DNA from: Streblospio benedicti
Lineage: Eukaryota > Annelida > Polychaeta > Spionida > Spionidae
DNA length: 64,000 nucleotides
Direction: 5' to 3'
Assembly (NCBI GenBank): GCA_019095985.1
Contig: CM032666.1
Location: 46,014,703-46,078,702 of the forward strand
Shown: positions 35,703-49,900 of the stretch, piece after piece
How the letters are laid out: the number at the start of each line of letters is the position of its first letter
How positions within the stretch are numbered: position 1 is the first letter of the stretch
Notes under the pieces: model-generated
Told to the model about the DNA's origin: nothing
What the model saw: only the letters and a program-made list of their open reading frames with translations
Databases searched by the model: none
Translations under genes and position numbers: made by a program

Positions 35703-36058
35703 ATATAAGTTCAACAATAGTTTCTAAACAAGGATAATAATCAGTTCATACACTAAGCTTTCAACAGCATCCGCCATCTTGTTCACAGTGGTGACGTTAT
35801 TCGTCATTCGTGAAGGAGGCTATTCATATCAGGAAACTCAAGCCCTCACTCAATAGAAATGTGGGCAGGTACCAGCTTCCTTCCATCTGGCACAATGTCC
35901 TCACCCGAGAGGGGGAGGGGGGCACGCAACCCGGGAATCTCCCGAGGTCCCAGTGACGACGAATGACGTCACCACTGTGAACAAGATGGCGGATGCTGTT
36001 GAAAGCTTAGTGTATGAATTGATTATCCTTGTTTAGAAACTATTGTTGAACTTATATA
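35703..36058. mobile_element. Foldback element with arms of about 105 bp
   Basis: The left arm (about 35703-35808, from tatataagttcaacaatag) is the near-perfect reverse complement of the right arm (about 35955-36058), which includes aacaagatggcggatgctgt. The spacer of about 145 bp is unrelated. There is no coding capacity. The tips read TATATAAG, compatible with a TA or TATA target, but the duplication cannot be separated from the TA-rich tips. Confidence 0.88.
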
Positions 36059-36059
36059 T

Positions 36060-39000
36060 GAAATTATATATTTCATATCCAGGATAAATGAATTTCCATC
36101 AAAAGATGTTGAGCATTGTAATTTTATCATAATTTCGTACAAAAACGTTCTGTAGAGAATACTGGTGTATGGAGCACTTCAGTTATTATTTTAATAAAGT
36201 GTTAGGAACTATTCATAACATAAAGACAAAGAGTAACTAAATTATACTATCTTATAGATTCGTGACTACTCTGAGACCATTACGATTGCTGGTAAGGTTA
36301 TCTTTTACAAAATGAAATGAGTAGTTGGGATTGGGAAAGTGGGAGTCTTAGCAGCTCTGATTCAGTGAGTTCTAAGTGAGTATATTCTTTCTTCTTCGAC
36401 ACTTACCAGTAGCTTGTGTGCGGAACATAAGTCCACTTATATCTATATTCAATGCCAGTTACGACAAATTACTGGCCTTGTCGACGGGTATCACCAAGAC
36501 TTCCAATACTTTCGTCCATTCATGATGTTTGTACCCCAATGCGTATGGCGAGCGTTCAATGATTCTTAGCACAATCCATTATTCTCTCCTTGACCAAATT
36601 GTCCTAACTCGTGGTGATTAACCCTTAATGCCAATGACCACATTGTTATGGATATGATTTGACTCAATAATGGAATGCGATATTAATTCTTCATACTATT
36701 CATACTGGCTTCTGGGCGACAGCCCGTCATATGTAACTGGGCAATGTTTACATGTTCATGCTAGCAACCTCTCGAACCGGTCATTCCCTTAGTGTCCGTG
36801 GTCCAATGTCGCTCTAAGGCAATGTGGATCGTGTATAGACTTGTCATAGGTTATATAAGTTATGCATTTTTCTTTGAATTATCGTCTAATACTATACAGC
36901 GTGCATCGGGGAGGGTAGATAAGATGTAAACCGTATGCTAACTGACGTGCATACGGTATATATGCATATATGCATACGGACGTCATTTTCTCATATAACC
37001 TAAGAAAAAATACATATGCAGCTTGCTGACCCATAGTATATGGTGATATCACATTGCAGCAGATGGTCATGTCGTTTTTTGGTGGGTGAGAAGTTCAGTA
37101 ACCTTCGTATGTCCCGCGAATGGGTACATTCGGGCACCTGTATATCTACATCTCTCCTGTTTCCCTGCTATTAAAACGCTGTGAAAAATGAACGATAGGA
37201 CGATAAACAAAATAAAGCAACCGGTTGTTATATATTGATTAAAAGCTATATCATATATCATAAGCAAATAAAGAAACCAACATTCCACTTCTTATCTACA
37301 ACGCTGGTGTCAGTGAAAGTTACATGCCTACGGGGAAATATGCTGACCATTTTAAGTGCAATAAGCATTAACCGAGTGCTTTAATATAAATCAAAAAGCA
37401 ATAAGACAATACCCCACCATGGATTCCACAATGCACTTGGTTGTGTGTGAACCCACGGGCAGTGCAATAAAACTGAAATTAAAGAGAGTAACACCACTAT
37501 AACGTGATTATCCTTTGAACTCATAACCCACACTCACACTATGACTCTGATGGTACCAAGGCCACCTAACCTAGCAAAAAACGTACTCTAAACACTGGAC
37601 TAAAATTATTTCTAATGGGTTTGTCCTTACGCTGGCTGCATTATATTCACACAGGTAGGTTGCATTTGTGTTCACCTCTGACCCCTGTACATAAAGCCCC
37701 TGAAAAAGACAGTAAAAACAGTTGAATCGGGTAAAAAATGAGAAAAAAATATGGGGCTTGGCGAATGGGGATGGGGGTAGTTCAAAAGACTTATCTATTG
37801 TATTCATGCATCACCATTTTTTGCCATATAAAGTAAATGCAGAGTAGTACAAATCTGTCATCTTCTTGGCGTCACTTCAAACCAAGTGAATAGCAATCAC
37901 TCTGCGGCACTATAGCAGAAGACAGGTTGGCAAAAAGTTACTATGCTCTTGCTACAATGTGTATGAAATGTATCAAAAAGATCAATGGTTAAAAAGTAGA
38001 AAAAGAAACATTATCAAAATGATCAATCTATCTAAACATGTCAGCATTTGCGTCGAATCATTTAACTCTTAATGATTGGATTACTATTGACTATTGTAAT
38101 CAAACACAAATCACATACAGTTCGCTAGCGTGTAATGTGCCCAAAAGTAAAAAATGACATATGGCAGAGCCTAGGGTTTACAATCACATAACTTATGCTG
38201 GAAGGGGTGGTGTAAACAAAAGGCCCATTGACAAGCCGCGTAAGTAACACACCTCGCGCTGATCTCTCCGCTACCCTGGCGCTTCTGCCAGCCATTTTCC
38301 CATGCTCTTTGCCGGGACAAGTGTCACGGTCTTCGTGAAATTGATAAGCTAATAATGATTTCTAATTGTAAGCTGAGTTTGAAAACCCGTAAATTCTGAA
38401 GTGCGTGATTAATTTAGTACTTCTTTTTAATTATGTAAACGTAAGTAACAGGTCATTGCCGGCTGGTGTTTTTAAGATGACATTTTTGGGAGTTGATGGC
38501 CGGAAGGTGAACAGGAGGTGCAAGTCTCTAGCATATTTAGATGATTTAATCATGAAGGAAAGTACAACTTAATTGTGCCTTGGTCATCAGCTAACGTCGC
38601 ACACTGGCAACGTAATTATACCGTGCTACGGAAGCACTAGAAATGAGGGCCATTGCAGTTGACCATTTGGTGATCATAAAATGGCATGAAAATTACATAA
38701 ATGAAGGTTTTTGGGTAACACTGATTTAGTACAATGTTTTGCAACTAAAACTATCACAAATAGCACTATGGAAAATTTTTAAATCTTAAATAGCAGGAAA
38801 AAAACATATTGACATTGCCAGTGGGGCAGGGTTCTTCAACATCAATTGTGTCCTTCCACCAGACTTGTTAAATGTTGCAAACTCAATTTCTCAACTAAAA
38901 ATGGTGACTACTCAGATCATCTTTCACATGGACAAAAACTGTCCAAATGTGATACCAGTCCAGACAATTAATAGGTCCATTTATGACTCTGGAATATTGA

Positions 39001-40300
39001 GTTATTACAGAGTGGACTATGTTAGTATCCAATTGCATATTTTTGACACACGCTTATTACTGAATGCATCATATATATGTTTTTAATTTTCTGACACAAA
39101 CTTTAGAAAAATATGAAATGATTGCATACGGAACTTACATGGTTCAGCAATTAAAAATTAAACATTCTGGTTTGTCTCATTGGGTAACACTTTCCACACG
39201 AGAAAGGTATTAAATATTGTGTTATAAACCCGTGCTCTGTGCCGATAGGAAGCGGTCAAAATGTTGTTTTCATCACAGGAGCACAGTCTCTGTTCCCTGT
39301 TTTGTACAAACAATTCAAGGCAAGCATTGTTATAGATGTCAATTATACTAGGAATAGTTTACTAATGAAGGGTGGACAATGCAGTAAAACTATGAACATG
39401 CAATACAATTCATGTTGCTGTACACCTAATACCGTTGTTAAATGATTTTATCTAATAATGAAGAAGTAATAAACTAATCACAAATCTTTAAAATGACTAA
39501 AACTCAGAGCTTATAATCAGAAGAAATCTTAATTGCTTGTGAGTAATGATACTAAGATGTTCATCATAAAATACTGGCATAATTACACACATCAATGATG
39601 TTAGTAAAGTTTCGACAAAGCGCTCCTCATCAGTGGTGATGATGAGGTCCAATATCAGCATCATCACCATCAATCAATCACTGTCACTAGGCGGCCATTT
39701 TATCAATGGTCACTCTGTGTACTTCCCACCATATGCATTCTCTCTTGTAATCAAGCTTCAATTGTTGCATTATTTTGTCATTATCATTTCCAACTGTGGT
39801 AAAAGTCACCTGAATGTATTCTCAGGCAGTAAATGTCAGTCACTAAGTAGCGCCAGAAGTGTCTAAGGACTTTAGGGATCTCTGCTGGCAAATATAGTAA
39901 AAATGGTTAAGATAATCTTCGGAATGGGGTAAGTTCTAGATCAGATGCATGCATATTAATTAATTTCCAATGATAAATATGTAACATATAAGTACATGTT
40001 AATTGACTAAATTCTAGCACATCTCCTCCATGCATTGAGTCTTTTAAAAAGAGAAATCTCTTCTGCAAAATAGAATTACGTCGTTTTAAATTTTGTTCCC
40101 ATGAAATATACGATGTTTTAAGCTGGCTGGTTCCCAAAGAGCCACACACGCTACCACACAAATCGCCTTAGTGGCCGCAACTTCAAAGGCGTCTGATCTT
40201 GCAGAAAATATGCCTGAAAAAATCGCTGAATAATATATATGATTAAAAGAAAGTGCATGCGTAACATGCATATAGTTTTATGGCTGCCTCGGGCGTGTAA
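36060..40300. other. Non-coding interval
   Basis: No gene recognised. A small hairpin (accgtatgc...gcatacggt) is at about 36927-36960. The block 38230-38600 is less AT-rich and repeat-free, with several attaa / taatta words, so it is a possible regulatory block. Confidence 0.35.
39612..39638 (-). ncRNA. Weak hammerhead-like motif
   Basis: On the minus strand CTGATGA is followed 13 bases later by GAAAC, the spacing of a hammerhead core. The segment between forms at best a poor helix, and no GUC or stem I partner is visible. It may be a decayed Penelope terminus. Confidence 0.2.
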
Positions 40301-40315
40301 GAAGTTAAGTGAAGA

Positions 40316-41800
40316 AGCGCGACAGTGGCGGCGGCGGCGGCCGCGGTGACTGGCCTGCGGAAAGCACGCGTTCCGCTGGTCGCACACAACCCCCCACCTC
40401 AGACACCCTCGCCGCCGCCCCGTTCCCACGCTTGTGAATGACAGCAACTAATGTCTACTTTTAGAGTGATTTCATTTCGTGGAATTTCAATGCGCCTATC
40501 ACAGTAAGAATGATGATGAAGGAAGCAGTATAGAATAGGAGAGAGAGAGAAACTGGCGGGGTGAGAGGAGCGCCTGGAGACTCACAGAACACAGTGTGTG
40601 CGCACAGAACGAACGTCATCTTCGTGTCGATCTTGTTGTTTTGTTTTGTTTTTCTCACCAGATGTATAAATCCTTACTGAAAATGCTTGGTGCATCTCGT
40701 CCTCGGTAATCAGAATCTAATGCGTTCAAATATGATGTTTTAAAAATATTCAATTTGTGTTAGTTTGAAAATTACTAAAATGATATGGTGAAACGTCAGT
40801 ATCTTTGCAATGTATTGGATTGGAGCATCTAAAATGCAACCAGACAAGCAATTGTTACATGAAAGCATGCTTGGAAAGCAACACTGCAGACGTAGTAGGG
40901 TGGCTATCAGTAATGTCGCACTTGACACCCTGTCCGAGCTCTAGCCCTGCCCCACACGCGCACTGACGCCAAGCAGGGCTTCCCCCTCCCCCGCTCCCAA
41001 GGTCGGCGTCTCGCAGCCGCCGACTCGACCTGTGCAGCGCTCGTGCGGAGGACGCTGAATGACGATACGGTAGGAAAGGGCGGATCACCCGAGCTTTGCC
41101 TTTACAGGTGGAGGCTTGGTGGGAATGTGTGGAGAACTGTGAACATCTCTTTTGTATTTCTGCAGAACAGGCAATAATTATCCTAGTTGGAGGGTACTTC
41201 AATTTCCATACTGCACTTGCTAATAAGTAGTGGGTGCTAGGGTGCTGTCTTATCATATTGCGTATGCCGATGATATCGTGTTGGCAGGGGCTTTGTGGGA
41301 ACTTTTTAAATCTAATAGAGAGTGTTACCAGGAATGTGTGCTTTGAATTTTTGATAACCGTATTGAATTTGACGGGGAAAACAGAATCTTTACTTTCAAA
41401 TTTCGTGGTTTATGAGAACAACAGCACATGGGAATATCCCAGATAGCACGCTGTGGTGTATCTCGTCCTCGGTAATCACATTATTAATCTAATGTGTTCA
41501 AATATGATGGTTTGAAAATATTCAATTTTTGTTAGTTTAAAAACTACTAAAAATAATATGGAGCTTCTAAAATGCAACCAGACATGCAATTGTTACGTGA
41601 AACCTTGCTTACCGTGAAGCTGACTCTAGTAGAAAACTAGAATGTATGTAGTTTACATGCAATAAGAAGACAGGTTACCGTAGTAGTCACGTGGTTGTGT
41701 GATCAACCTGCAGGGCTGAAGCTAGGGCCTCCACGGCGACACACACGCCCGCACCCGGCCTCGCGCCGTGCGGACGCCACCGCCACCCCGGTTCCCGTGA
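40316..41800. repeat. Diverged repeat module: GC-rich blocks alternating with an AT-rich unit
   Basis: An AT-rich unit at 40685-40872 recurs at 41452-41610 (shared words include atctcgtcctcggtaatca and aaaatgcaaccagaca). The first copy has about 36 extra bases. GC-rich blocks of about 90-130 bp precede and follow each unit (40316-40432, 40930-41060, 41715-41800). They resemble one another in composition, and two of them share ccc(c)gttccc...tg words. The period is roughly 770 bp. No coding frame is shared between the copies. Confidence 0.6.
41247..41430 (+). mobile_element. LINE reverse-transcriptase scrap
   Basis: One frame reads SYHIAYADDIVLAGALWELFKS, containing the YADD catalytic motif in its normal context. 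A shift into the next frame continues with LIESVTRNVCFEFL...GKTES, as expected after the motif in LINE RTs. The reading frame is broken by at least one frameshift and a stop (tga at about 41343). It lies between the two AT-rich units of the repeat module. Confidence 0.55.
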
Positions 41801-43755
41801 TGGTCAACTGCTAAGTGACTGTTGCCCGCGTACAGCAAGGGCAGGCTTTTGTGCTAATAAGTGTCAACCTTGAAATTAGCCACCACAGATTTAGGTTTGT
41901 AACTCGCTAGCAGCGCAATGAGGATTTTTTTTCTTGTGTTCATCCATCCATTCATCGCGATTCACTGAGATTCAATGTGCTTTGTTGGCATTTCTAAAAA
42001 ACCTCATCAATGTTATAATTATAGCCGTGGGCAAATATGTGGACAGTCTGGTAGTTTGTGACCTTTGGCCCGTCCTATGCCTGGCCTCTGTGCGCGCTGT
42101 GAAAGGGCTTTTTTTTATATTATGGCAACTTATATAATGCCAATGGCCAGACATATGTTTTGATGTCTACAGAAAAGAGTTTATTAAGAGTCCCTGGTGA
42201 CTGCCTCAATGACCGAAGCCCAGTCTCAAGGCTCCCGTCATTTAAGACCCCCAAGTTACGCTGACCCTGCATCACCTTTCCCATGCCCGGAGATTAAGAG
42301 GGACCTAGATCATGGTGGAGGGCATGGAGCAAGGTGTAAAACAGACATTTTAAAGTACCTCGCCTTTTGTTGCTCTTGCCATCGCATATGCACCATTTGC
42401 TAAATTGCCAATGTCACCGTGATTTTATGCCCAGAAATTGAAAGGAAGGGATTATAAATGCCTGCGGTTCAAAGGAGTTTTATCACAGGAAAAGGAAGGA
42501 TGACTATAAAACAGAGCATCCAGTCTGCTCTTTCAGGGTTTATCTCATTCCTCAGCTCCGCAGACATACAATTATGGTCAAATAGACATGTTTCTTTAGC
42601 TGTGTAAATACAGACATGGTGCTGTACAACAATTTTCTCAACGGCCATATAATATCTACTGCCGAGATCAATGTCAGACATACATGAACATGATATGACC
42701 GCAACATCTGTTCAGTATATTTGGATGTAGTATAATGTCCTTCTGATACGCATTAGATGGTTGGTGTATAAATGACTCCTGATTCCGGCATAAAATATCT
42801 ATGCCATTTGAAAATACATTAAATGTGTTTTCTTTACTTTTTACAACTTAAAGAATTTTACAAGGCGTTATCATCACCCCTTCAAGCCGCATTATGGGTG
42901 TAATGGATGCTTTTTTATCAGGCTTTTAGACTCCCACTTATGATTCTGGCAGATAATGGCAACCTTTGTGCCGTACATGTTTGTCCATTACCATTTATGG
43001 CCTGGTCACCATAAACCCACCCTATACCTTAGCCACCGGCTCTTTCTTTTTGTGTACAGAAGACCATTTTCACGAATTAGCATATCTGGGAAATCTTAAC
43101 TGTACCAATTGTTACAATAACAGCACATTATCGCAATTTGATAAGAACCCTAATTTGACAGGAGTGTGTCGTTGAAAAACAAATGGTGATCTTCGCGTGA
43201 ATGTTCAATGAAGTAATTAAAATGCATTTAGATACGCGTGGTATATGTCTAAAACGTGACCTTTTTAGATTAGATTTTATGTGAGCAGAATCTGTTCTGA
43301 ACCTATCAAGATTTTGAATGTACCGTCGAGGCTAATATTTCTTATACACTTACAGAAGAGGGCCAGTCTTAAATCATAGGTGTATATTCAGAATGTGAAA
43401 CGAGTTTTAAATACCTTTTTGTTACATTGTAGGTGACTGCATGGTGAAATATCAAAAAACCTTTAAAGTGCTTCAAGCCACTCTTTATCACAGTACAAAG
43501 CCAACTTGTGCGTCTTTAATAGGACAGATACTTGTCTTTATCAAAGATTTCATTATATTCCGCGCAGTGATGAAGAGATGAGAGACTATAGCAAATACCG
43601 TATTTCTCTGAACATTGGAATGTGCAACAATATTCTCTAGTTTAAGGCACTCGTGATGCCATGATATCCCTCTCGAAATGATGGTATCATCCCATGTTAT
43701 TGGCTTGATGAGAGTGTACATCAAACGTCATTCTGTTCCCTATATAAGTGCGTCC
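41801..43755. other. Non-coding interval
   Basis: No gene recognised. The part 42170-43100 is mixed in composition and repeat-free. Confidence 0.35.
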
Positions 43756-43941
43756 CTATGATGAGAGAAAAGTCAAGTGTCTCTTCCCAGTTTTAGTAGA
43801 CAGGTCAAACACTGTGCGCTGCCAGATGTGATCGAACGCTTTGTGATTATCAAAACATGATACTGGCGATTTCTGGGCTGGTGCTGCAACAGAGCTCAAG
43901 CATTCTTGTGCTATATCATCATATTTGAAGACACTCATCAA
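43756..43941 (-). mobile_element. LINE reverse-transcriptase scrap (earlier RT motif)
   Basis: The minus-strand frame reads SVFKYDDIAQECLSS...PVSCFDNHKAFDHIWQRTVFDLSTKTG. This fits the RT motif F-D-x-x-K-A-F-D-x-x-W that carries the first catalytic aspartate, with the usual spacing before it. Neither the ADD motif nor a 3' end follows, so it is a short internal fragment. Confidence 0.6.
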
Positions 43942-43949
43942 AGCGTGCC

Positions 43950-46900
43950 TATTGTATTTAAACTTGACAAAAAGTTAATACATTTTGCCGACTATCTTTT
44001 TCTTTTTGTAGTTTACCAACTACACTCTTCTATGGTCTGCAAATGTCCCCATTCAAATCAAATCGTATATTCTTCGTAGGTGTAAGTTATACAAAGGACG
44101 TTATAAAGAGAGATAGGGGTAGATTCCTGATATGAAAGAATTATGTGGATGAATCTGTATGATACTGATTTAAATTACACTTCATGCCGTTGGCATCGAG
44201 GGAAGATAAGAAATAATGAACTGCTAAATGAAATGGCACAAAAAGTTACCATATTATTAAAAGTCATCAAATATGTTTTATTCAATAAAAAGCTATACTA
44301 CTCCATTGTGTAGTTGCAATAAGCATGTTGATACGCTGTTCCTAGCATCTGATAGTGATGAAATTAACCAGCTCTGTATTTTCGGTCCTACAATATGACT
44401 TTGGCTGTTTATACTAATACAAATCTTGCCCACGTATCAGCCACGCGCAAAATCGTCTGTAATCAGATTGCTGTATTGTGAAGTGTTCAGAAATATTGCT
44501 GATGTATGCATCGGGGCAGAATGTTGGCACATTTCAGCGGTTTTCGGCGTCCGCCAACATATTGATGAATGTTATTCTTTGTAAAGAAAATGTCTTGCGG
44601 CAGTGCGCCATGAAAATGGTGGCAACGCATATAAGGTACACGAAATTGCCGCCTGCGGTGCTAGCTGGTCTCTCGTAAATCTGCACGTGCTTGTGATATT
44701 CTGTATAACATTTCAAGAGTTATGAAGCATATAGCTGTATTATGTAGTAAGAAGTCAGAGCAAACAGGGTTGTTTGGATTATAGCTGTGTGTGGTGGGCC
44801 AGATGGTTATGTGGTCAAATCAAAATTCTGTATGTTGTAAACGTGAATTTTCTGTTGGTTTGAGAACTTTCTCATTGGAATGTGTATATAGAGAGTTTGA
44901 AAATGTCAAAAGGTATGCAAATCAAAGATTTACGTGTATTAGTCTTGCTATTGTGAACAGACGATACAATCAGAGACTTGGAGAGCACAGAATTTTTAAA
45001 AAAAAGTCTTCGCATGCCTACTATTCCACCAGCAGACACCTAGACCCGCCCCTGCACTTGTGCTTTCAAATAATAACAACAATAACATTTTAGGTAGCAT
45101 CATGTGATATTTAACCGCAGGCTGCCAATTGACAAATGCAATTTGCAATTCACATGATCCAGTAATTACTAGGAAAATATTGGATTCCTCATATAATGAT
45201 ATTTAAGTATTTGTAAATTCATGGTAAAACCCACAGAATTTTTATGGCGGTTAACCTTTTTTGCATCCCCAGTCTGGTATGGAGAAAAATCAATAAACCA
45301 TAGACTGATTTACTACCGGTGACTATGCTATGTGAAAGGTCGCTTTCGGCCACCGCGTGTAGCTCCACTTCAAATGACCACAATACTCGCGCCTTCACTC
45401 CGCATTCTCATCAAGCAACCTGTCGTCTGCTGTCACAATCTCGTCTGACACCATAACAACCAAAAACAATGGGCGATAATGGCCCCTCCCGTCACAATGG
45501 CCGATAATATGCGATACAAACGACAGACAATAATGGGAGTAAACGCCCATATCTCACGTCACGAAATAAATGCCAAGTAGAGCACCATCTACCTGTGATC
45601 ATTATGGGCTAGTCCCCTGCAGCTAGGAGAGGGATATGCATACACCACAATGGCATATGCACGATAATTATATGTGCCAAAATGTCTGACACGTAAAGTG
45701 CATGGCTAAGCGTAATGGTCGCCACTGAGATTAACAGTTATTAGAGCAAATACACGAAATACTTATGATGTGCTAAATGTCACACTATACACCAGGTTTT
45801 GCACAATGCGTGCTACTAAGTAAAATTTTATTCGAATTGATTAGAGTTCTTTGCATGAAGCTATATATGTTTGCTAAAAATGCCAATGGTATTTTATCAA
45901 CTAGCCAATCCCACCTTAGATACATTGTTACTGGCACCAATTTTACAAAATGCATTGTAAATGTTTTCAAAATGTCACATAGCATACACAGTATTATCTC
46001 GATTCTTTGGTCATAGTTTAGATAAATCTTTTAGATAAAGGAAACAAACAATTGGAGAAATAATACCTCATTATTTATAGCTGCATTGCAGATTTCTAAT
46101 CGGATATAGTTATTTTTACGTATCAAATTCACATAGAATTATAGTTCTTGCTGCAACATGTCTCTATCAAAATCCTATTTTGAACATAAACACTATAAAA
46201 ATCTACTAATTCGGGCATCTCAAAGAGATGTCTTCTATAGATATAAGCCCCTATCGGGCTCAAAAGACCTACCCCTCACAAAGAATCAATTACATTGTCC
46301 CATAAAAAGGCTTCAGAATTGTTGCAAATTAAAGGAGTGTAGTTCAATTTATTCCTTTAAACTCCTCTGAAATGTGATTCAGATTATAGTCTGCAAAATT
46401 AGACTGGGCGAGGGATGTTCCTAACAGTAGAGATCTCGTTAGTAACTGAGATTGAGGTGCTTTAACACAATTTAGAATAGCTACAATATGGAGTTGGCAG
46501 TGGCAATAGAATGGGGGCGGACCATCACACGATTTATTACATTTTTTTAAATCGTTCGCGGTCACTTTGAAAAAACAGTATATTGAATTGCATGGCGGTG
46601 CGTGGCGGTAGATCAATGAAATCGGTCTTTTGACGACCACGTTTCACCGTTGGCATTTTCACACCAAATGAAACCATCAATTTCCTTCTACATTTTATAA
46701 TGTGCATTAGGAGACGGAAGCTTGCACACCTTTTTCAATTTACGTACACATATATGCAATTAAAACACAAAGGAAGTGATACCAAATTGATTTGAAATTC
46801 TCTGACTTCATTCTTAAAAGGGTTTACAGTTGGGGTTTATCTATATATACCTAATTACAAATACAAAATAGTTAAAGTACATGGGGTCTGTTCCATCAAC

Positions 46901-49900
46901 CAGGTATTGTTCTAATCAAATCTGAACACACTAAGACTTTATTCTAGTAATTAACTAAGCGCGCCTTTCTCTAAACAAAAATACAGCACTTCGGGCCAAT
47001 GTCACAACAAAAAATACCTCCCATCTTGTCTACCAGCACCGCAGGACTCTCCTGCGAGACTCGGACTACACAGCGAGCCATTTCCATCTGGATCCAATGA
47101 TGATTATCGTCTGCAAGAGCGTGGCCCAAACAAACCTGATCCCCCGGAGGCGATGCCAGGTAGCCAGGCTGTCAGGAAAGCACTAATCACTACCCTATGT
47201 ACGTTTCAATTAGTGTCTCACAGGGGAATGATTCTTGACGGTAGCCAAACTGCAATTAGTTATTTTAGCAAGATAGTGCCAGCTTGCGAACAGGTTGATG
47301 ATTGCAATGAAACACGGTGGTGGCTTGAGATGGTTATGAAAAGGTGAATAGGCTTTGAATAGTTGTTTGTTTGTTCATTGCGTATGTTCATTGTATTTGT
47401 TCTAAAAAGTTCACCAGTTTGAATATGTACGTGTACATAATATCTGTTGAAATTGCTTAATTCCAACGTTGACTCCGTGTACTGATATTTGTACACGTGA
47501 ATCCTCACTTTTTACGGGACGAGCTCATTTCACATGCCTGTAATTAGTGTTCACTGGGGAATTGTTTTTTTTCTTGTGTAATCTGCTATCACACCTTAAA
47601 TTAGCTATTTTACCAGATAGGGTCAGTTTTAGTATTACGATATTCTAGCATCTGGTTTAGCCAAGGCTAGCTGCTATTCATTTCAACCACTTGCTGCCTC
47701 CTTGGTACAGAGTTTCCAGTGCCGTGACTGGCTGCGTCATGCTAGGCGCTTTATCTTGCAAAATGTTCCCAATTTCGTTTTTGTTCTTCAAAGTCTTACT
47801 TATACATGTACGAAGGAGTTATGAACTTTTTGTCACTATCCTCAAAGGTAGAACATTGTTCTCTTTTTTCTAGATCCACACTTCCCCGGACATTGGAAAT
47901 ATCAGATGCGTGACACAATAGAAGATTATCTACTCAGTCTTTCGCAACATCATTTATAAAAAAACAACTTCTGTATATAGCATATGCTATAGGTTACTTG
48001 TGGTATATAAATCATAATATTAAAGTACGAATTCTACTGGGTGTCTTTTTATGCTACATTTACGTAGTAAATAGTCGAATTCTGATATGAAAATCATAGT
48101 ATGCACAGAAGAAAATCTTAGATCCACCCCCACCCCACGTGCAATATAAGAAACTTAACCGACCCCTCCCCACCAACACACCTATCGAGTTGCAATATCT
48201 ACATTTAGTTATTTGAACTTATGAATTGAATAACAAGCCGGAACATACAAGGATGGCTTCATATATGGGGATGGCTTAATTCCTTCCAAGAAAATAATAA
48301 CTGGTAGAATAATCCTACACAGATGGAATGTTCTGTTGAAATAAATGCGAAATATTCAGTTAACAATATAACCACAAAGCTTATGCTGTATATCATGTAT
48401 TACAGACTTTAAATATAAATGATTCTGAGAAACTATAAATCAGTTACGTAAATCTCCATTAAAATAATATTCAACAACTTCTAATAATCTCCAAAAGCAA
48501 CATTTCCTCAAATCTGCGAACTTTATGCTTTATGGTAAATTACCACATTATCATAAAGGTAACTAAATTTTGTTATTTCTATACACCAGTTTATCATTTT
48601 AGCAGGACACGCACGGTAAAAATACCCTCTTTAAGTTTCTGCTTCCATGAATTATCTTTTTCCATCTTTTTTAATAGTGAAGATCTCAGCGCACCGCATA
48701 TGCAACATGCATTTATAGTTTTTTACAACATGGGCTTTTGTTTGTTTTTATCAGTGTATTTCCACTTCCATGTGCATGAATGATTTTTACACAACGTCAA
48801 ATAATCTGCTTATATCATGGATGAATCATTTTTGCGATTCCGATGTAAGCTATAATAAGTATAATGGCATGATTACTGCACTAAATGAAAGCATTTATTC
48901 AGACTGGTGATTCCTTGAAACGCACGATATAGAATCATCATTCGTAAAAATACGACCAATATTTGACGTTTCCCTACACACGAATAGCATGCTGGTACTA
49001 GCACAGAGCATATTTAGATATCTTTATCTCTTTTAATAAGCCCAGTCACATCACGCTAAGCAAGAGTTGTGACTTCTTATAAAACAATAAATGCATAGAC
49101 ATGATGTGAAATTGTTCATAGTAACGTCTTTTGCTGTCTACAGAATGCAAAAATAAGTGCTATAAATAAGCAATAAATCACCGGCTTGCCTGACTTTCCC
49201 TAAGGAAATGCTTGATGATAAGATAGATTTAAATGTGTATCTAACAATGCCATATTTGTGATACGAACAGGTGCCTTAACTGCCACATCTTTTGGCCATT
49301 TGAAAAAGACAGATAACTTTTAAAGTGTTCGAATTAATTGAATAGCGAGATTGCAGAAATCACAGTTAGAAAAATCTACTTAGTATTTGGGATTAAATTC
49401 GATTGCCTTTGGGGGTTTGCGAAGTGACTCCCTATTATGTTATCCAAGCACTCTGTTTAGATAAATTAATTTATTATTGAACAGGTGCATGGCTTTTTAG
49501 CACAAAATATGGATGCAAAGTGTCGGTTTCCATTAGCACATGCCAAATTAAAGTCATGATGGAGATGGTAAAAAAAAGCACACACAGCTGGGATTTGAAT
49601 TCTTATAGGAATATAATTTCATTAAAAGGATTTAAACCAACCATGAATTGTTCTCTTTACTAAAACACGCTTTCCGGCACGAAATCATAACAATGTCAAT
49701 AAAGAATTACTTATACAAGTGAAAGTCAGATGTCGCGTCCCCATGCATTTGAAAGACGCCAAGCGACCACCGTTATCATTTTCACGATCTGCACATATCT
49801 CGCTATATACACACAGTAGCGTCGATGAACCCTGGTTTAAAAAGAAGAAGCACTTTTGATTGAAGTCAAGAAGTTTTCCTCTTTTGGCGTCACGCATCCC

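Noticed and set aside
40855-41256. 133-codon minus-strand open frame, Arg/Ser/Gly-rich
   Set aside because: It spans a GC-rich block of the repeat module and is not preserved in the sister copy.
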